From Hyphomicrobiales bacterium (GTDB lineage: Bacteria; Pseudomonadota; Alphaproteobacteria; Rhizobiales; Rhizobiaceae), in NCBI GenBank assembly GCA_900473185.1, contig UCKU01000018.1, positions 62,001 through 126,000 on the forward strand: a stretch of DNA of 64,000 bases, read 5' to 3'. Below are positions 16,929-26,093 of this stretch, one piece after another. Under the pieces are notes generated by a model. The model saw only the letters and a list, made by a program, of their open reading frames with translations, did not search any database and had not been told where the DNA came from. Position 1 is the stretch's first letter, and the number at the start of each line of letters is the position of its first letter. The position numbers and the translations under genes were made by a program.

Positions 16929-18242
16929 TCAGGCTCCAACGACGCTATCGAGTTCACGGTAATCCGGCAGGCTGCGGTCGATCACCTTGCCGCGGCGAAG
17001 CACGACGCGGTCAGACTGCGGACGGGAAAGGAATTCGCTCCAGCGCCGGGCGCTGAAAAGCACGAGATCGGCAGGGTTGCCGACGGCAATGCGGCCCATC
17101 TGCGGCTTGCCGGCGATCTTGGCCGGCGAGGTCGTGACGATACGGGCGGCGGTGTCCAGCGGATGGTCGAGATGCAGGATGCGCACCGCCTCGCGGAACA
17201 CCTCGACCGGATCGAGATCGCCATAGGCATAGAAGGGATCGCGGGTGTTGTCCGAGGCGACGGCCGTCGCAATACCGGCGGCTGCCAGCTCCTTGAAGAG
17301 CGTCACACCGCGCCAGCGCGGCGTGCGGCCGGGGTAGCGGTCCTGCAGATAAATGTTGCACATCGGCAGCGAGATGATCGAGATTCCCGCCTGGTGAACC
17401 AGTTCCACCGTCCGTTGCGCGGTATCGTCATCCTGCCGGGCGAGCGAGCAGCAATGGCCTGCCGTTACCTTGCCTTCGAACCGGTTGCGCAGAACGGCTT
17501 CGGCGATCGCTTTCAGTGTCTCCGCACCCGGGTCATCCGTCTCGTCGACATGCAGATCGACATCGAGGCCGTTCTCCGCTGCCGCCCGCAAAAGCCTATC
17601 GAGCTGCCAGTCAAGCAACGGCCCCATCTTGGTGACACCGCCGAGCAGGCCGCCCTTCTCCTTCACCACGGCGACGAGATCGGCAAAGAACGCTTCGTCC
17701 GCCATATTATCCAGCGGGAAGAGGGCCACTGCCTGCAGGGCGATCTTGTCCTTCCACTCGTCACGCACGTCGGCAAAGACATCGAAGGAAATGCGGTGCT
17801 GGGGAGCAAGTGAATCCAGATGCGTGCGGATAAGCCCGGTGCCATGCGCATAGGCCGAACGCAGCGAGAATTCCATGCGCTTGCGCACATCTGCGGCCGA
17901 CCAGTTTGCCTCGCGGTCTCTGCCGACTGCCTCCAGCGCCCCCATGAAAGTCCCGTCCGGGTTGGGCTTTCGCGGCCAGATATGCCCCTTGTCCAGGTGC
18001 GTATGGATATCGGCAAAGCACGGCCAGACCATGCCTTCCCGCATGTCGGACTTGGCGAATTCCGCTTGTGCTGTCCCGGAGGGCAGGATTGCCGAGATGA
18101 GACCGTCGGTAATCACGATATCAGCTTTGACCAGGCCTTCATTGGCAGCGCCGGCAAATCCGCTGACGGCAACGGCCGGAAGCGTCGCATTGGCCAGCAC
18201 GAAGCGGCCCGCATTCGGAGGAGACATGAAGGAATAGGTCAT
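16929..18242 (-). CDS. Cytosine deaminase-like amidohydrolase
   Basis: 437 residues of the metal-dependent amidohydrolase superfamily, cytosine deaminase branch. PCFADIHTHLDKGH (about 75) gives the first two metal ligands, DLHVDETDDP (about 228) the third, AGHCCSL (about 263) the fourth, and VASDNTRDPFYAYGD (about 325) the catalytic Asp. It deaminates or hydrolyses an N-heterocycle. ATG at 18242 overlaps the permease stop (TGATG), which argues for coupling and against the TTG three bases upstream. Paired with a transporter, it suggests uptake and breakdown of a cyclic amide. Confidence 0.88.
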   Translation of the reverse strand: MTYSFMSPPNAGRFVLANATLPAVAVSGFAGAANEGLVKADIVITDGLISAILPSGTAQAEFAKSDMREGMVWPCFADIHTHLDKGHIWPRKPNPDGTFMGALEAVGRDREANWSAADVRKRMEFSLRSAYAHGTGLIRTHLDSLAPQHRISFDVFADVRDEWKDKIALQAVALFPLDNMADEAFFADLVAVVKEKGGLLGGVTKMGPLLDWQLDRLLRAAAENGLDVDLHVDETDDPGAETLKAIAEAVLRNRFEGKVTAGHCCSLARQDDDTAQRTVELVHQAGISIISLPMCNIYLQDRYPGRTPRWRGVTLFKELAAAGIATAVASDNTRDPFYAYGDLDPVEVFREAVRILHLDHPLDTAARIVTTSPAKIAGKPQMGRIAVGNPADLVLFSARRWSEFLSRPQSDRVVLRRGKVIDRSLPDYRELDSVVGA

Positions 18243-19087
18243 CAATTTTCCCGCTTCAGGCTGCTCTCATGCCAGCGATGCAGGCTGAGCCACGAAATGA
18301 AGGAGGTAATGGCGAAGATGGCGACGCCGAGCATCGATAGCATGAAGAGCGCGGCAAAAAGGCGGGGGATGTTCATGCGGTACTGCGCTTCCAGCAGGCG
18401 GAAGGCGAGGCCGGAGCCTGCACCCGCCGAACCGGCCGCAAACTCGGCCACGACCGCCGCAATCAGCGCCAGACCGCCGCCGATGCGAAGCCCGGTCATG
18501 AAATAGGGCTGGGCCGCGGGCAGCTTCAGATAAAGCAGCGTCTGCCAGCGCGAGGCGCCGTAGAGCTCGAAGAGATTGATGAGGTTATGATCGACGCTCT
18601 TCAATCCCTGCACCATGTTCGACAGGATCGGGAAGAAAGCGACAAGAAAAGCGCAGATCAGCAGCGCAACCTGCGTCGAGGGCGCATAGATCAGGATCAG
18701 CGGCGAGATCGCCACGATCGGCGTGACCTGCAGGATGACGGCGAGCGGATAGAAGGCGATCTCGATCCAGCGCGACTGCACCAGGAAGATCGCAAAACCG
18801 ACGCCACCGATCAGGGCGAGTGCCAGCGACATGAAGGTGATCTTGGTCGTGACCCAGAGCGCCGGCGAAAGCGTGCCCCAATCACTGACAAGCGCTCCGG
18901 CAACCGCAAGTGGGCTCGGAAGGATATAGGGCGGCACACCCGAAACCTTGACATAGATCGCCCAGATCGCAATCAGCACGATGATGGCGAGAAAAGGCAC
19001 GGTAATGCGGAGCACCAGATCCCGGCGCTTCGCATTGAGTGGATTGGGCATGGCCGGCACGGAATTTTCGACTGTCTCGATGCTCAT
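18242..19087 (-). CDS. ABC transporter permease, SsuC/TauC family
   Basis: 281 residues with about six membrane segments (first at 25-47, last at 248-268). The cytoplasmic coupling loop is ELYGASRWQTLLYLKLPAA at about 172, the EAA motif of this family. It pairs with the ATP-binding gene (overlap of one base) and the NMT1/THI5-like binding protein upstream, forming a complete importer. Confidence 0.92.
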   Translation of the reverse strand: MSIETVENSVPAMPNPLNAKRRDLVLRITVPFLAIIVLIAIWAIYVKVSGVPPYILPSPLAVAGALVSDWGTLSPALWVTTKITFMSLALALIGGVGFAIFLVQSRWIEIAFYPLAVILQVTPIVAISPLILIYAPSTQVALLICAFLVAFFPILSNMVQGLKSVDHNLINLFELYGASRWQTLLYLKLPAAQPYFMTGLRIGGGLALIAAVVAEFAAGSAGAGSGLAFRLLEAQYRMNIPRLFAALFMLSMLGVAIFAITSFISWLSLHRWHESSLKREN

Positions 19088-19911
19088 CAGTCTTCCTTTG
19101 CTGCGTTGATCGCGCCAATCAGCGAATAGGAAACGGTCTCGCAGGCCTGCCGGTATTCCTCGGAAGTCCGGTAATGCGCGTCACGATCGAGGCTCGTCGT
19201 AAGCGGAATATCGGCATGAACGCGGCCGGGCCGCGCCTTCATCACCACGATCCGATTGGAGAGGTAGGCAGACTCGAAGACGGAATGTGTGACGAAAATT
19301 ACGGTAATTCCGGTCGCCTTCCAGAGCCGCAAAACGTCGTCATTGAGCTTCTGGCGGGTGATCTCGTCGAGCGCGGCGAAAGGCTCGTCCATCAACAAGA
19401 GCTTCGGGTTGGTCACCAGCGCGCGGGCGATCGAAACGCGCATCTTCATGCCGCCGGAGAGTTCGCGCGGATAGGCATCGGCGAAATCCTGGAGGCCGAC
19501 AGTCGCGAGCACTTGCATGATCCGGTCGCTCGCCTCTGCCTTGGAAACGCCGCGCAATTTCAGAGGCAGGTAGACATTGCCGAAAACAGTCTTCCAGGGC
19601 ATCAGCGTCGGCTCCTGGAAGACGAAGCCGATATCGCCTTCCGGCAGGCCCTTCGAATTGATGCGCGAACTTGGCCAGTCGATCTTGCCCGACGTGACGT
19701 CGCCAAGACCGGCGATGATGCGCAAGGCCGTGGATTTGCCGCAGCCGGAGGGACCGAGAAGGCTGATGAACTCGCCGCTTTCGACTGTCAGGGACATGCC
19801 CGAAAGCGCAATCGTGCCGCTGGAAAAGACCTTTGAGACGGACTGCATGACGACCAGTGGCCGCCTGCGTATTTCCTTCGAAGGCGCCGCCTTGGTTTCG
19901 GCTAGGGACAT
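19087..19911 (-). CDS. ABC transporter ATP-binding protein, SsuB/TauB family
   Basis: 274 residues. Walker A GPSGCGKST at about 54-62, Q-loop VFQEP, signature LSGGMKMR, Walker B LLLMDEP and the switch histidine in VTHSV are all intact. The signature has M in place of the common Q, which is frequent in this branch. It powers the permease encoded next to it. Confidence 0.94.
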   Translation of the reverse strand: MSLAETKAAPSKEIRRRPLVVMQSVSKVFSSGTIALSGMSLTVESGEFISLLGPSGCGKSTALRIIAGLGDVTSGKIDWPSSRINSKGLPEGDIGFVFQEPTLMPWKTVFGNVYLPLKLRGVSKAEASDRIMQVLATVGLQDFADAYPRELSGGMKMRVSIARALVTNPKLLLMDEPFAALDEITRQKLNDDVLRLWKATGITVIFVTHSVFESAYLSNRIVVMKARPGRVHADIPLTTSLDRDAHYRTSEEYRQACETVSYSLIGAINAAKED

Positions 19912-19979
19912 TCTCTCGCTCTTTTGTCGAAGGGGATGCGGCCCGCCGCCTGAGAGCGACGGACCCTGCCTCGGGAGGC

Positions 19980-20996
19980 TTATTTCTTCAGCGATACACC
20001 GACGCTCTTGCAGACGAACTTCGTCGTAAAGGCCTTGGTGTAGTCGGTCTCAGGCTTGAAGACCTTGATCGCCACCATTTCGTCGAAGAACTTCTTGTAG
20101 TGAGCATCGGTGATGCAGCCGATGCCCTTTTCCAGGCCATCACCGGATTCGATGATGCCGTATTCCTTCATCTTGGCGATCGAATAAGCGATCTGGCCAT
20201 CCGTTATTTCCGGATTGTCCTTTTTGATCAGCTCATTGGCCTTGCTGTTGTCGCCGTAGAGATAGTTGTACCAGCCCTCGATCGAGGCATCGACGAAGCG
20301 CTGCACGACGTCAGGCTTGGCATCGACCATCTGCTGGGTCGTGGTGATCATCGTCGAATAGGGCGAATAGCCGTTATCGGCGAGCAGGAAGACCTTCGGC
20401 TCCCAGCCGGTCTGCTTCTGGATCTCGTAGGGCTCTGAGGTCAGGTAACCCTGCTGGGCGGATTGCTTGTCGGCAAGGAAGGGGCCCGGATTGAAGTTGT
20501 AGGGCTTGTATTGCTCATCCTTGAAGCCCTGAAAATTTGCCTTCATCCACTCGAAATAGGTGAGGTAGCCATCCTTGCTGAGGAACAGGGTCTTCAGCTT
20601 CGCAAGATCCTCGAACTTGTCGACGCCGACGTCAGGATGAGCGATCAGGATCTGCGGGTCTTTTTGAAAGATCGCGGCGACATCGACGAGTGGGATACCC
20701 TGCTCGACGGCGGAAATTTCGCCCTGCGGTCCGCCCATATAGAAGTCGATCTTGCCTGAGATCAGCAGCGCGTTGTTGGCGGCATTCGGCCCGCCCTGCA
20801 CGATCGAAACATCAAGGCCGTATTTGGCATAGGTTCCATCGGCCACAGCCTGGTAGAAACCGCCATGTTCGGCCTGTGCCAGCCAGTTGGTGCCGTAGGT
20901 GACCTTGTCGAGCGCATAGCTGGGGGCCGTTGCGGCAACTGTGCCGCCAAGCCCGAGAACTGCAGAAAATGCTAATGCCTTCAATCTGTTGGACAT
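19980..20996 (-). CDS. ABC transporter substrate-binding protein, NMT1/THI5-like
   Basis: 338 residues. A signal peptide spans residues 1 to about 28 (positive MSNRLK, hydrophobic core, cleavage near SYA-LDK). The mature part opens with VTYGTNWLAQAEHGGFYQA, the signature of NMT1/THI5-like pyrimidine or sulfonate/nitrate binding proteins. The family and the adjacent cytosine-deaminase-like enzyme suggest an N-heterocyclic ligand; that is inference. ATG at 20996 is the start that leaves a proper signal peptide. Confidence 0.9.
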   Translation of the reverse strand: MSNRLKALAFSAVLGLGGTVAATAPSYALDKVTYGTNWLAQAEHGGFYQAVADGTYAKYGLDVSIVQGGPNAANNALLISGKIDFYMGGPQGEISAVEQGIPLVDVAAIFQKDPQILIAHPDVGVDKFEDLAKLKTLFLSKDGYLTYFEWMKANFQGFKDEQYKPYNFNPGPFLADKQSAQQGYLTSEPYEIQKQTGWEPKVFLLADNGYSPYSTMITTTQQMVDAKPDVVQRFVDASIEGWYNYLYGDNSKANELIKKDNPEITDGQIAYSIAKMKEYGIIESGDGLEKGIGCITDAHYKKFFDEMVAIKVFKPETDYTKAFTTKFVCKSVGVSLKK

Positions 20997-21102
20997 GGCG
21001 GCGTTCCCCTTCTGGTGCCCTGGAGGCCCGTTTTTGGCCTCCAATTTTCTTCATTTGAGCGATTGCTTCGCTCTTTGAAAAGCATCAAAATTCGTGCGCA
21101 AC

Positions 21103-21158
21103 GATGCCTTTTTGGCATCTCACCGAATGTCTGTGCCTAAATTGAGCGCTGTGCTCAA
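21103..21158. promoter_or_regulatory. Candidate LysR operators between transporter operon and regulator
   Basis: The inverted repeat TTGAGC-N5-GCTCAA (21142-21158) has the T-N11-A core expected of a LysR site and ends 21 bases before the regulator start. A second perfect repeat, GATGCC-N5-GGCATC, lies at 21103-21119, and a TTGAGCGA/TCGCTC pair lies at 21055-21073. Together they fit divergent control of the transport operon and the regulator. Binding is inferred. Confidence 0.5.
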
Positions 21159-21179
21159 AAACGATGCAACGAGGTCGCA

Positions 21180-22130
21180 ATGCTGCATTCCAGAAAGCTT
21201 CTCTACATGAACGAGATCGCCCGCACGGGCTCGATCCGGAAGGCAGCAGCCCGTCTCAATGTCGCCTCTTCGGCGATCAACCGGCAGATTCTGGCGCTGG
21301 AGGAGGAGATGGGCGCACCGCTCTTCGAGCGCCTGCCGCGCGGCTTGCGCCTGACGGCTGCCGGCGAACTCTGCATCGAGCATATTCGCGAGGTTCTGAA
21401 GAACTACGAGCGGCTGGAAGGACGTATCAAGAGCCTGAAGATGCAGCAGGCCGGCAAAGTGCGGCTGGTGACGACGGTCGGTCTTGCCGCAGGCCCGCTG
21501 CCGGAAATCATCGCCCGCTTCCAGTCGGAGCATCCGCGTGTCTTCATCCAGCTGCGCAACGATGCCGGCACGATGACAGTCAATCCGGTTCTGTCGGGTG
21601 AGGTGGATATCGGCCTCGGCTTCAATATTCCGGCGACACCCGGCATCCGCACGCTCGGCAGTTTCGATATCCCGATCGGCGTCATCCTGCCGCCCGGCCA
21701 TCCCCTGATCGGACCCGGACCGATCAGCCTTGCCGATGTGGTGCAGGAGCGGCTGGTTCTTGCGCAGCAGGGTACCAGCTTGCGTGAAGTCATCAACCTC
21801 GCAATGGCCAGGCTCGATATCCCTGTCGAGCCGGTTCTGGAAACCAATGCCTCGGAAATGCTGAAGAAACTGGTCAAATGCGGGGCAGGGCTCTCCATGC
21901 TGAACCCGCTCGATGTCATCACCGAATGCCGCCAGGGCGAACTGGTGTTCCGCCCGATTGCCGAACCGCACGGCCGCCATCAGCCGATGAAGCTCTTCGC
22001 CCGCGCCCGCGCGCCGCTCGATTCCGCCACCAGCCTTTTCGTAGAGTATCTGCTGGCCGAGCTTGCGGGCCTCGTTCAGGAATTGCAGGCCAAGGGGCAC
22101 ATCCCGCTGGAGCGGCCTGTCGTCGCCTGA
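21180..22130 (+). CDS. LysR-family transcriptional regulator
   Basis: 316 residues. The N-terminal winged helix has RTGSIRKAAARLNVASSAINRQILALEEEMGAPLF (about 15-49), the standard LysR pattern, and the rest is the two-lobed effector domain. It is divergent from the NMT1/THI5-type transport operon, and its stop touches the creatininase stop, so it most likely controls this catabolic set in response to its substrate. Confidence 0.93.
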   Translation: MLHSRKLLYMNEIARTGSIRKAAARLNVASSAINRQILALEEEMGAPLFERLPRGLRLTAAGELCIEHIREVLKNYERLEGRIKSLKMQQAGKVRLVTTVGLAAGPLPEIIARFQSEHPRVFIQLRNDAGTMTVNPVLSGEVDIGLGFNIPATPGIRTLGSFDIPIGVILPPGHPLIGPGPISLADVVQERLVLAQQGTSLREVINLAMARLDIPVEPVLETNASEMLKKLVKCGAGLSMLNPLDVITECRQGELVFRPIAEPHGRHQPMKLFARARAPLDSATSLFVEYLLAELAGLVQELQAKGHIPLERPVVA

Positions 22131-22928
22131 CTATTGCGAATAAAGATTGGAGAGCGGATAGCGCTTCAGGTCATGGAGCAGCTCGATAAAGCCCTTCACC
22201 TGATGGCGGCAGATCGATTCGCCCTTTTCCGCCGTGCCCTTCGAAGCATCGCCGACGACGCCGTTCGGATTGAGGTCATGGGCAATCCAGGCCAGCGAAT
22301 GCGGCGGCAGCGGCTGGATATACAGCGATTTCTCACGCATCCATTCGGCCTTCGAAACGAAATTCTGGGCCTTCTCCATCCGTACCAGCTCCGGTCGGAA
22401 ATGCAGCATCAGCGATGTCTCCACCTCGCCGCCATGAATGCCGTAACGTGTCTCGTGCTCGCTGATCATGCCGTCAGGATTGCCGAACCGGCCCCATTGC
22501 GTGGAAACCACGGCCATCTGGTAACGCACGCGCAGCTCGCGGGCGACGATGCTCATGATATCGACATTGCCGCCATGCGAATTGACGATGACGAGCTTGC
22601 GCACACCGGCCTCCGCGACCTTCGCGCCGATCGCCGTCCAGACGGGGATCAGCAGCTCGGCGCTGAGGGAAAGCGTACCTGGACCATAGACATGCTCGTT
22701 GGCCTTGCCGATTTCCTGTGTCGGCAGGACGAGGATATCGAGGTCCCCGGGCCGTTGCCGGCGCAGTTCCGCCAGCATGCCGTTGGCGATCGCCACATCG
22801 GTTGCGATGGGCAGATGCGGACCGTGTTGCTCGGTCGAAGCGATCGGCAGGATAGCGATGGTCGTGTCAGCAGAAAGCGCGGCAAAATCATAAGTGTTCA
22901 GTTCATTCCAGTAGAATGGTGTCGCCAT
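22131..22928 (-). CDS. Creatininase-family amidohydrolase
   Basis: 265 residues. The family metal site is visible: STEQHGPHLPIATD at about 28-41 (E, H, H, D), NSHGGN at about 116 and HGGEVETS at about 165. Members cleave cyclic amides or formamides (creatinine, pyrimidine intermediates). The location facing LysR and the transporter/deaminase operon suggests a step in the same N-heterocycle pathway. ATG at 22928 follows GAGGGAAGCGGCG; an upstream ATG at 22949 lacks a site. Confidence 0.88.
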   Translation of the reverse strand: MATPFYWNELNTYDFAALSADTTIAILPIASTEQHGPHLPIATDVAIANGMLAELRRQRPGDLDILVLPTQEIGKANEHVYGPGTLSLSAELLIPVWTAIGAKVAEAGVRKLVIVNSHGGNVDIMSIVARELRVRYQMAVVSTQWGRFGNPDGMISEHETRYGIHGGEVETSLMLHFRPELVRMEKAQNFVSKAEWMREKSLYIQPLPPHSLAWIAHDLNPNGVVGDASKGTAEKGESICRHQVKGFIELLHDLKRYPLSNLYSQ

Positions 22929-23205
22929 CGCCGCTTCCCTCTTTGTCATTATTCGATAGTGAGTAGGGAATAACGCGGCATGCGAAAAGCATCGATTTGC
23001 GCGCGCGCCGCTGCCTTTTTGCGCGCATGATGCCGTTAGTCCGATGTCAGGCCATCTTTGTAGCTGGAAATAAATATTCCGCCGTTGCCCGTTTCGGGGA
23101 AGGCTTTGGTTTGACCGCGCTTGGCGCAGGTCTGTAGATAGTCATCGGCACGCAGAACTGCCTGCGAGTGTTCAGATTTAACGATCCGCAATTGGAGGGC
23201 CAACC

Positions 23206-23865
23206 ATGAGCCTACGTATCAACGATATTGCTCCCGATTTCACCGCCGACACCACCCAGGGGCCCGTTCAGTTCCATGACTGGATCGGCAGCGGCTGGGC
23301 CGTCCTCTTCTCGCATCCGAAGAACTTCACGCCGGTCTGCACGACCGAGCTCGGCACCATGGCCGGCCTCGAAGGCGAGTTTAAGAAGCGCGGTGTCAAG
23401 ATCATCGGCATTTCCGTCGATCCGGTCGAAAGCCACGGCAAGTGGAAGAACGACATCAAGACGGCAACCGGCTTCGATGTCGAATATCCGCTGATCGGCG
23501 ACAAGGACCTCAAGGTCGCCACGCTCTATGACATGCTGCCGGCTGGTGCCGGCGAGAGCTCCGAAGGCCGCACGCCCGCCGACAACGCCACCGTGCGCTC
23601 GGTCTTCGTCATCGGTCCGGACAAGAAGATCAAGCTGATCCTCACCTACCCGATGACGACAGGCCGCAATTTCAACGAGATCCTGCGTGCCATCGATTCC
23701 ATCCAGCTGACCGCCAAGCACCAGGTTGCAACGCCGGCCAACTGGAACCAGGGCGACGATGTCATCATCACGGCTGCCGTCTCCAACGAAGACGCCATCG
23801 CGCGCTTCGGCTCCTTCGATACGGTTCTGCCCTATCTCAGAAAGACCAAGCAGCCGTCTGCGTGA
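23206..23865 (+). CDS. 1-Cys peroxiredoxin (Prx6 type)
   Basis: 219 residues. The peroxidatic Cys is C45 in HPKNFTPVCTTELG; no resolving cysteine follows in the usual positions, and the C-terminal extension ending VLPYLRKTKQPSA is the Prx6 type. It reduces hydrogen and organic peroxides. TTGGAGGGCCAACC lies before the ATG. A 280-base upstream region separates it from the divergent creatininase gene. Confidence 0.94.
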   Translation: MSLRINDIAPDFTADTTQGPVQFHDWIGSGWAVLFSHPKNFTPVCTTELGTMAGLEGEFKKRGVKIIGISVDPVESHGKWKNDIKTATGFDVEYPLIGDKDLKVATLYDMLPAGAGESSEGRTPADNATVRSVFVIGPDKKIKLILTYPMTTGRNFNEILRAIDSIQLTAKHQVATPANWNQGDDVIITAAVSNEDAIARFGSFDTVLPYLRKTKQPSA

Positions 23866-23897
23866 GTTAGCCGCTGCGCTGATACAGTGATTGAATC

Positions 23898-23934
23898 AAA
23901 AGACGTCCCGGCTTCCGGGGCGTCTTTCTTTTTT
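23898..23934 (+). terminator. Rho-independent terminator of the peroxiredoxin gene
   Basis: AAAAGACGTCCCGG pairs with CCGGGGCGTCTTT across a short loop and runs into TCTTTTTT, 33 bases after the stop. Confidence 0.85.
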
Positions 23935-24061
23935 AGGTCGGCTGGCGCAGGCCTCTATCAGAGACGCATTCTCGCTTGCCCGCGAACGAGAATGGTTGCC
24001 GCGGACGTCGAGGTAGTATTGCTCTCTGCAGCGCCGCTTTGGAACGCAGGTCGGTCCTGGC

Positions 24062-24610
24062 CTATTCGGATGGCGTCACACGGGTCCAGAACTCGTTGAA
24101 CGCGACCGAATCGAAAAAGGCCGAAGCTCGGACGATACGGTCGTCGCGCATGTCGAGGAACCAGGCATAGGTGTTGACGTAGGGTTTCCCGTCGCGGGCG
24201 ATGCCGCGGGCATCGAAAAAGACGATCACGGTGTCGCCGTCGGCATAGACGTTGCGGATCACGGGCTTCAGCGGCGCCTTCATGCGGGCATTGAACGGGC
24301 GGATCACTTCGCGCAGAAACGTCTCACGGCTCGGATAGGTCTTCGATGCCAGCGAGTAGCCCTCGATCGTCCAGCGGGCGTCGTCGGCGAGCAGGTCATA
24401 GGGGCTGCCCGTGCCGGTCGCCCAGGCGTTAAAGCCGGCCTCCACGGTTGCCTTGTTGCGGCGTTCGGTTTCGGTCAGCGCCTGTGGTGCTGCGCGCGCT
24501 TCCAGTCCTCCCAAGGCCAAGATGGTAGCGGCAATGCCGAGAGCAGCGTTGAAGATGCGGCGGGCGAGGGATCCCGGGCTGTGGACCGTTGCGCTTGCGG
24601 TGATGGACAT
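24062..24610 (-). CDS. Secreted NTF2-like (SnoaL-type) protein
   Basis: 182 residues. A signal peptide covers about residues 1-41 (RR before a hydrophobic stretch AALGIAATILALGGLEARA). The mature part is an alpha+beta barrel of the NTF2/ketosteroid-isomerase type (ETERRNKATVEAGFNAWATG, then YAWFLDMRDDRIVRASAFFDS). Twin arginines precede the hydrophobic core, so Tat export is possible. Function unknown. Start at 24610 follows AGGAGGAAGCC. Confidence 0.82.
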   Translation of the reverse strand: MSITASATVHSPGSLARRIFNAALGIAATILALGGLEARAAPQALTETERRNKATVEAGFNAWATGTGSPYDLLADDARWTIEGYSLASKTYPSRETFLREVIRPFNARMKAPLKPVIRNVYADGDTVIVFFDARGIARDGKPYVNTYAWFLDMRDDRIVRASAFFDSVAFNEFWTRVTPSE

Positions 24611-24681
24611 GGCTTCCTCCTGAGATTGATTGGTGGTGCGACATCCGCTGATCAGATGTCGCCTGACTGGTTCTGTGCCGA

Positions 24682-25485
24682 TCAGATCTGGTTTCCCCAG
24701 GCCTTGAGCTGATGCTCCTTCAGCATGTCTTCGATCACTTTCGGAACCACGTTGCGAAACTTGCCGGTGTCGGCGGGGACGACCTCGATCATCCGGTCGA
24801 TCATTTCCTGCGGGTCCATCTTGCCTTCAGGGGTGGCGAAGAAGTCGTTGAAGCCGTTGCGCAGGTCTGCCCGCTTGGTGAAGTTCTTGCTGTCATCGAG
24901 CCAGCGGAACGGATTATCGGCCATCGTCTCGTTATAGCCGGTGTAGTAGGCGCCCGGGTTGATCGTCTGGATCTTGATGCCGTAAGAACCAAGCTCCTGC
25001 TGCAGCGCTTCGGCGATCGATTCCAGGGCGTGCTTGGTGGAGACGTAGGTACCCCAGTCGGCCGGAGTGAACAGGCCGCCCATCGAGGAGGTGAAAACCA
25101 CTTTTCCCTTCTTGCCTTCGCGCACCCATTTCTGAACGACACCTTGGGTCAGTACCAGCGGCAGGAAGACATTGACTTCATAGTTCTTGCGGACGAGCTC
25201 GACCGGAATTTCCCAGACCGGGCCGGCCTCGCCCATGCCTGCATTGTTCCAGAGCACGTCGAAATCCCAACCCTGCGCCTGTTTGATGTCATAAGGGTCG
25301 GTGAGATCGAGGCGCTCGACGCGGAAGTTCTTCAGGCCGAGAGCGGCCGCTTCTTCACGCAGCGGCGTGACCTGCGACGAAACCTGCGTGGTGGCGATAA
25401 TGTTGTGGCCGTTCTTGGCCATGCCGATGCCTGCGGCTTTGCCGAAACCGGACCCGGCGCCAGTGATGAGAATGGTCTTGGTCAT
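24682..25485 (-). CDS. Short-chain dehydrogenase/reductase
   Basis: 267 residues. TGAGSGFG at about 8-15 binds NAD(P), NNAG and the SSMGG...YVSTK motifs carry the active site (Ser and Tyr-X3-Lys). Related proteins are annotated as oxidoreductases of unknown substrate. It lies between the NTF2-like and GlcG-like genes on the same strand; the AraC regulator further on may control all three. Confidence 0.88.
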   Translation of the reverse strand: MTKTILITGAGSGFGKAAGIGMAKNGHNIIATTQVSSQVTPLREEAAALGLKNFRVERLDLTDPYDIKQAQGWDFDVLWNNAGMGEAGPVWEIPVELVRKNYEVNVFLPLVLTQGVVQKWVREGKKGKVVFTSSMGGLFTPADWGTYVSTKHALESIAEALQQELGSYGIKIQTINPGAYYTGYNETMADNPFRWLDDSKNFTKRADLRNGFNDFFATPEGKMDPQEMIDRMIEVVPADTGKFRNVVPKVIEDMLKEHQLKAWGNQI

Positions 25486-25524
25486 AATAACGTCCTTTCG
25501 ATGTGCTTGGGGTTGAAAAGCATT

Positions 25525-25926
25525 TCAGGCGGTGAGGGCGGCCGCTGCAGCCTGGGCAATTTCGAGGTCCTGGGCGACGGCCCCTCCGGACACGCCGACC
25601 GCGCCGATCACGATATTGCGTCCATCGGTGAGGGGAATGCCGCCGGCGAAGACGACGAGGCCGCCATTGGTCTGCTCCAGACCGAACGAGGTGCCACCGG
25701 GTTTGCAGAATTCGCCGATTGCTTCGGTGCGCATGGAAAACAGTGCCGCTGTCCGGGCCTTGTTAACGGCGATGTCGATGGAGCCCAGCAGGGCTCCGTC
25801 CATGCGGACAAACGCCTTCATGTGGGCGCCTGCGTCGAGGACAGCGATATTGGCCGGGACGCCGATTTCTCTTGCCCGCGCCTCGCCGGCGGCGATGACC
25901 CTGCGGGCTTCGTCAGTGGTAATCAT
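25525..25926 (-). CDS. GlcG/HbpS-like protein (DUF336)
   Basis: 133 residues, the usual length. ANIAVLDAGAHMKAFVRMDGA and the C-terminal GAVGVSGGAVAQDLEIAQAA are hallmarks of the GlcG/HbpS fold. Members bind haem or cobamide-related ligands, or accompany oxidoreductases. Here it sits with an SDR and a secreted NTF2-like protein. Confidence 0.88.
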   Translation of the reverse strand: MITTDEARRVIAAGEARAREIGVPANIAVLDAGAHMKAFVRMDGALLGSIDIAVNKARTAALFSMRTEAIGEFCKPGGTSFGLEQTNGGLVVFAGGIPLTDGRNIVIGAVGVSGGAVAQDLEIAQAAAAALTA

Positions 25927-26093
25927 CTCCCTGTCTCCCTTTTCGTTCGGGGATTAATGCTTCCCGTTCGATGAGACAGGTGTAGGCCGGAAGGCGCTTT
26001 GCGGTATTTCCATCTCTTGCTGCAGTATTTGCAGATCTTGCGCTCGGACTGCGCACGAAGGGGCCGGCGAACGCGTCAAGACGGCGGATATTG

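Noticed and set aside
16136..17056. 306-codon forward frame in the FAD oxidoreductase region
   Set aside because: Antisense to a gene with clear FAD-binding motifs, and runs across its start.
24712..25974. 420-codon forward frame across the SDR and GlcG-like genes
   Set aside because: Both reverse-strand genes have intact motifs; the forward frame has none and spans two unrelated genes.
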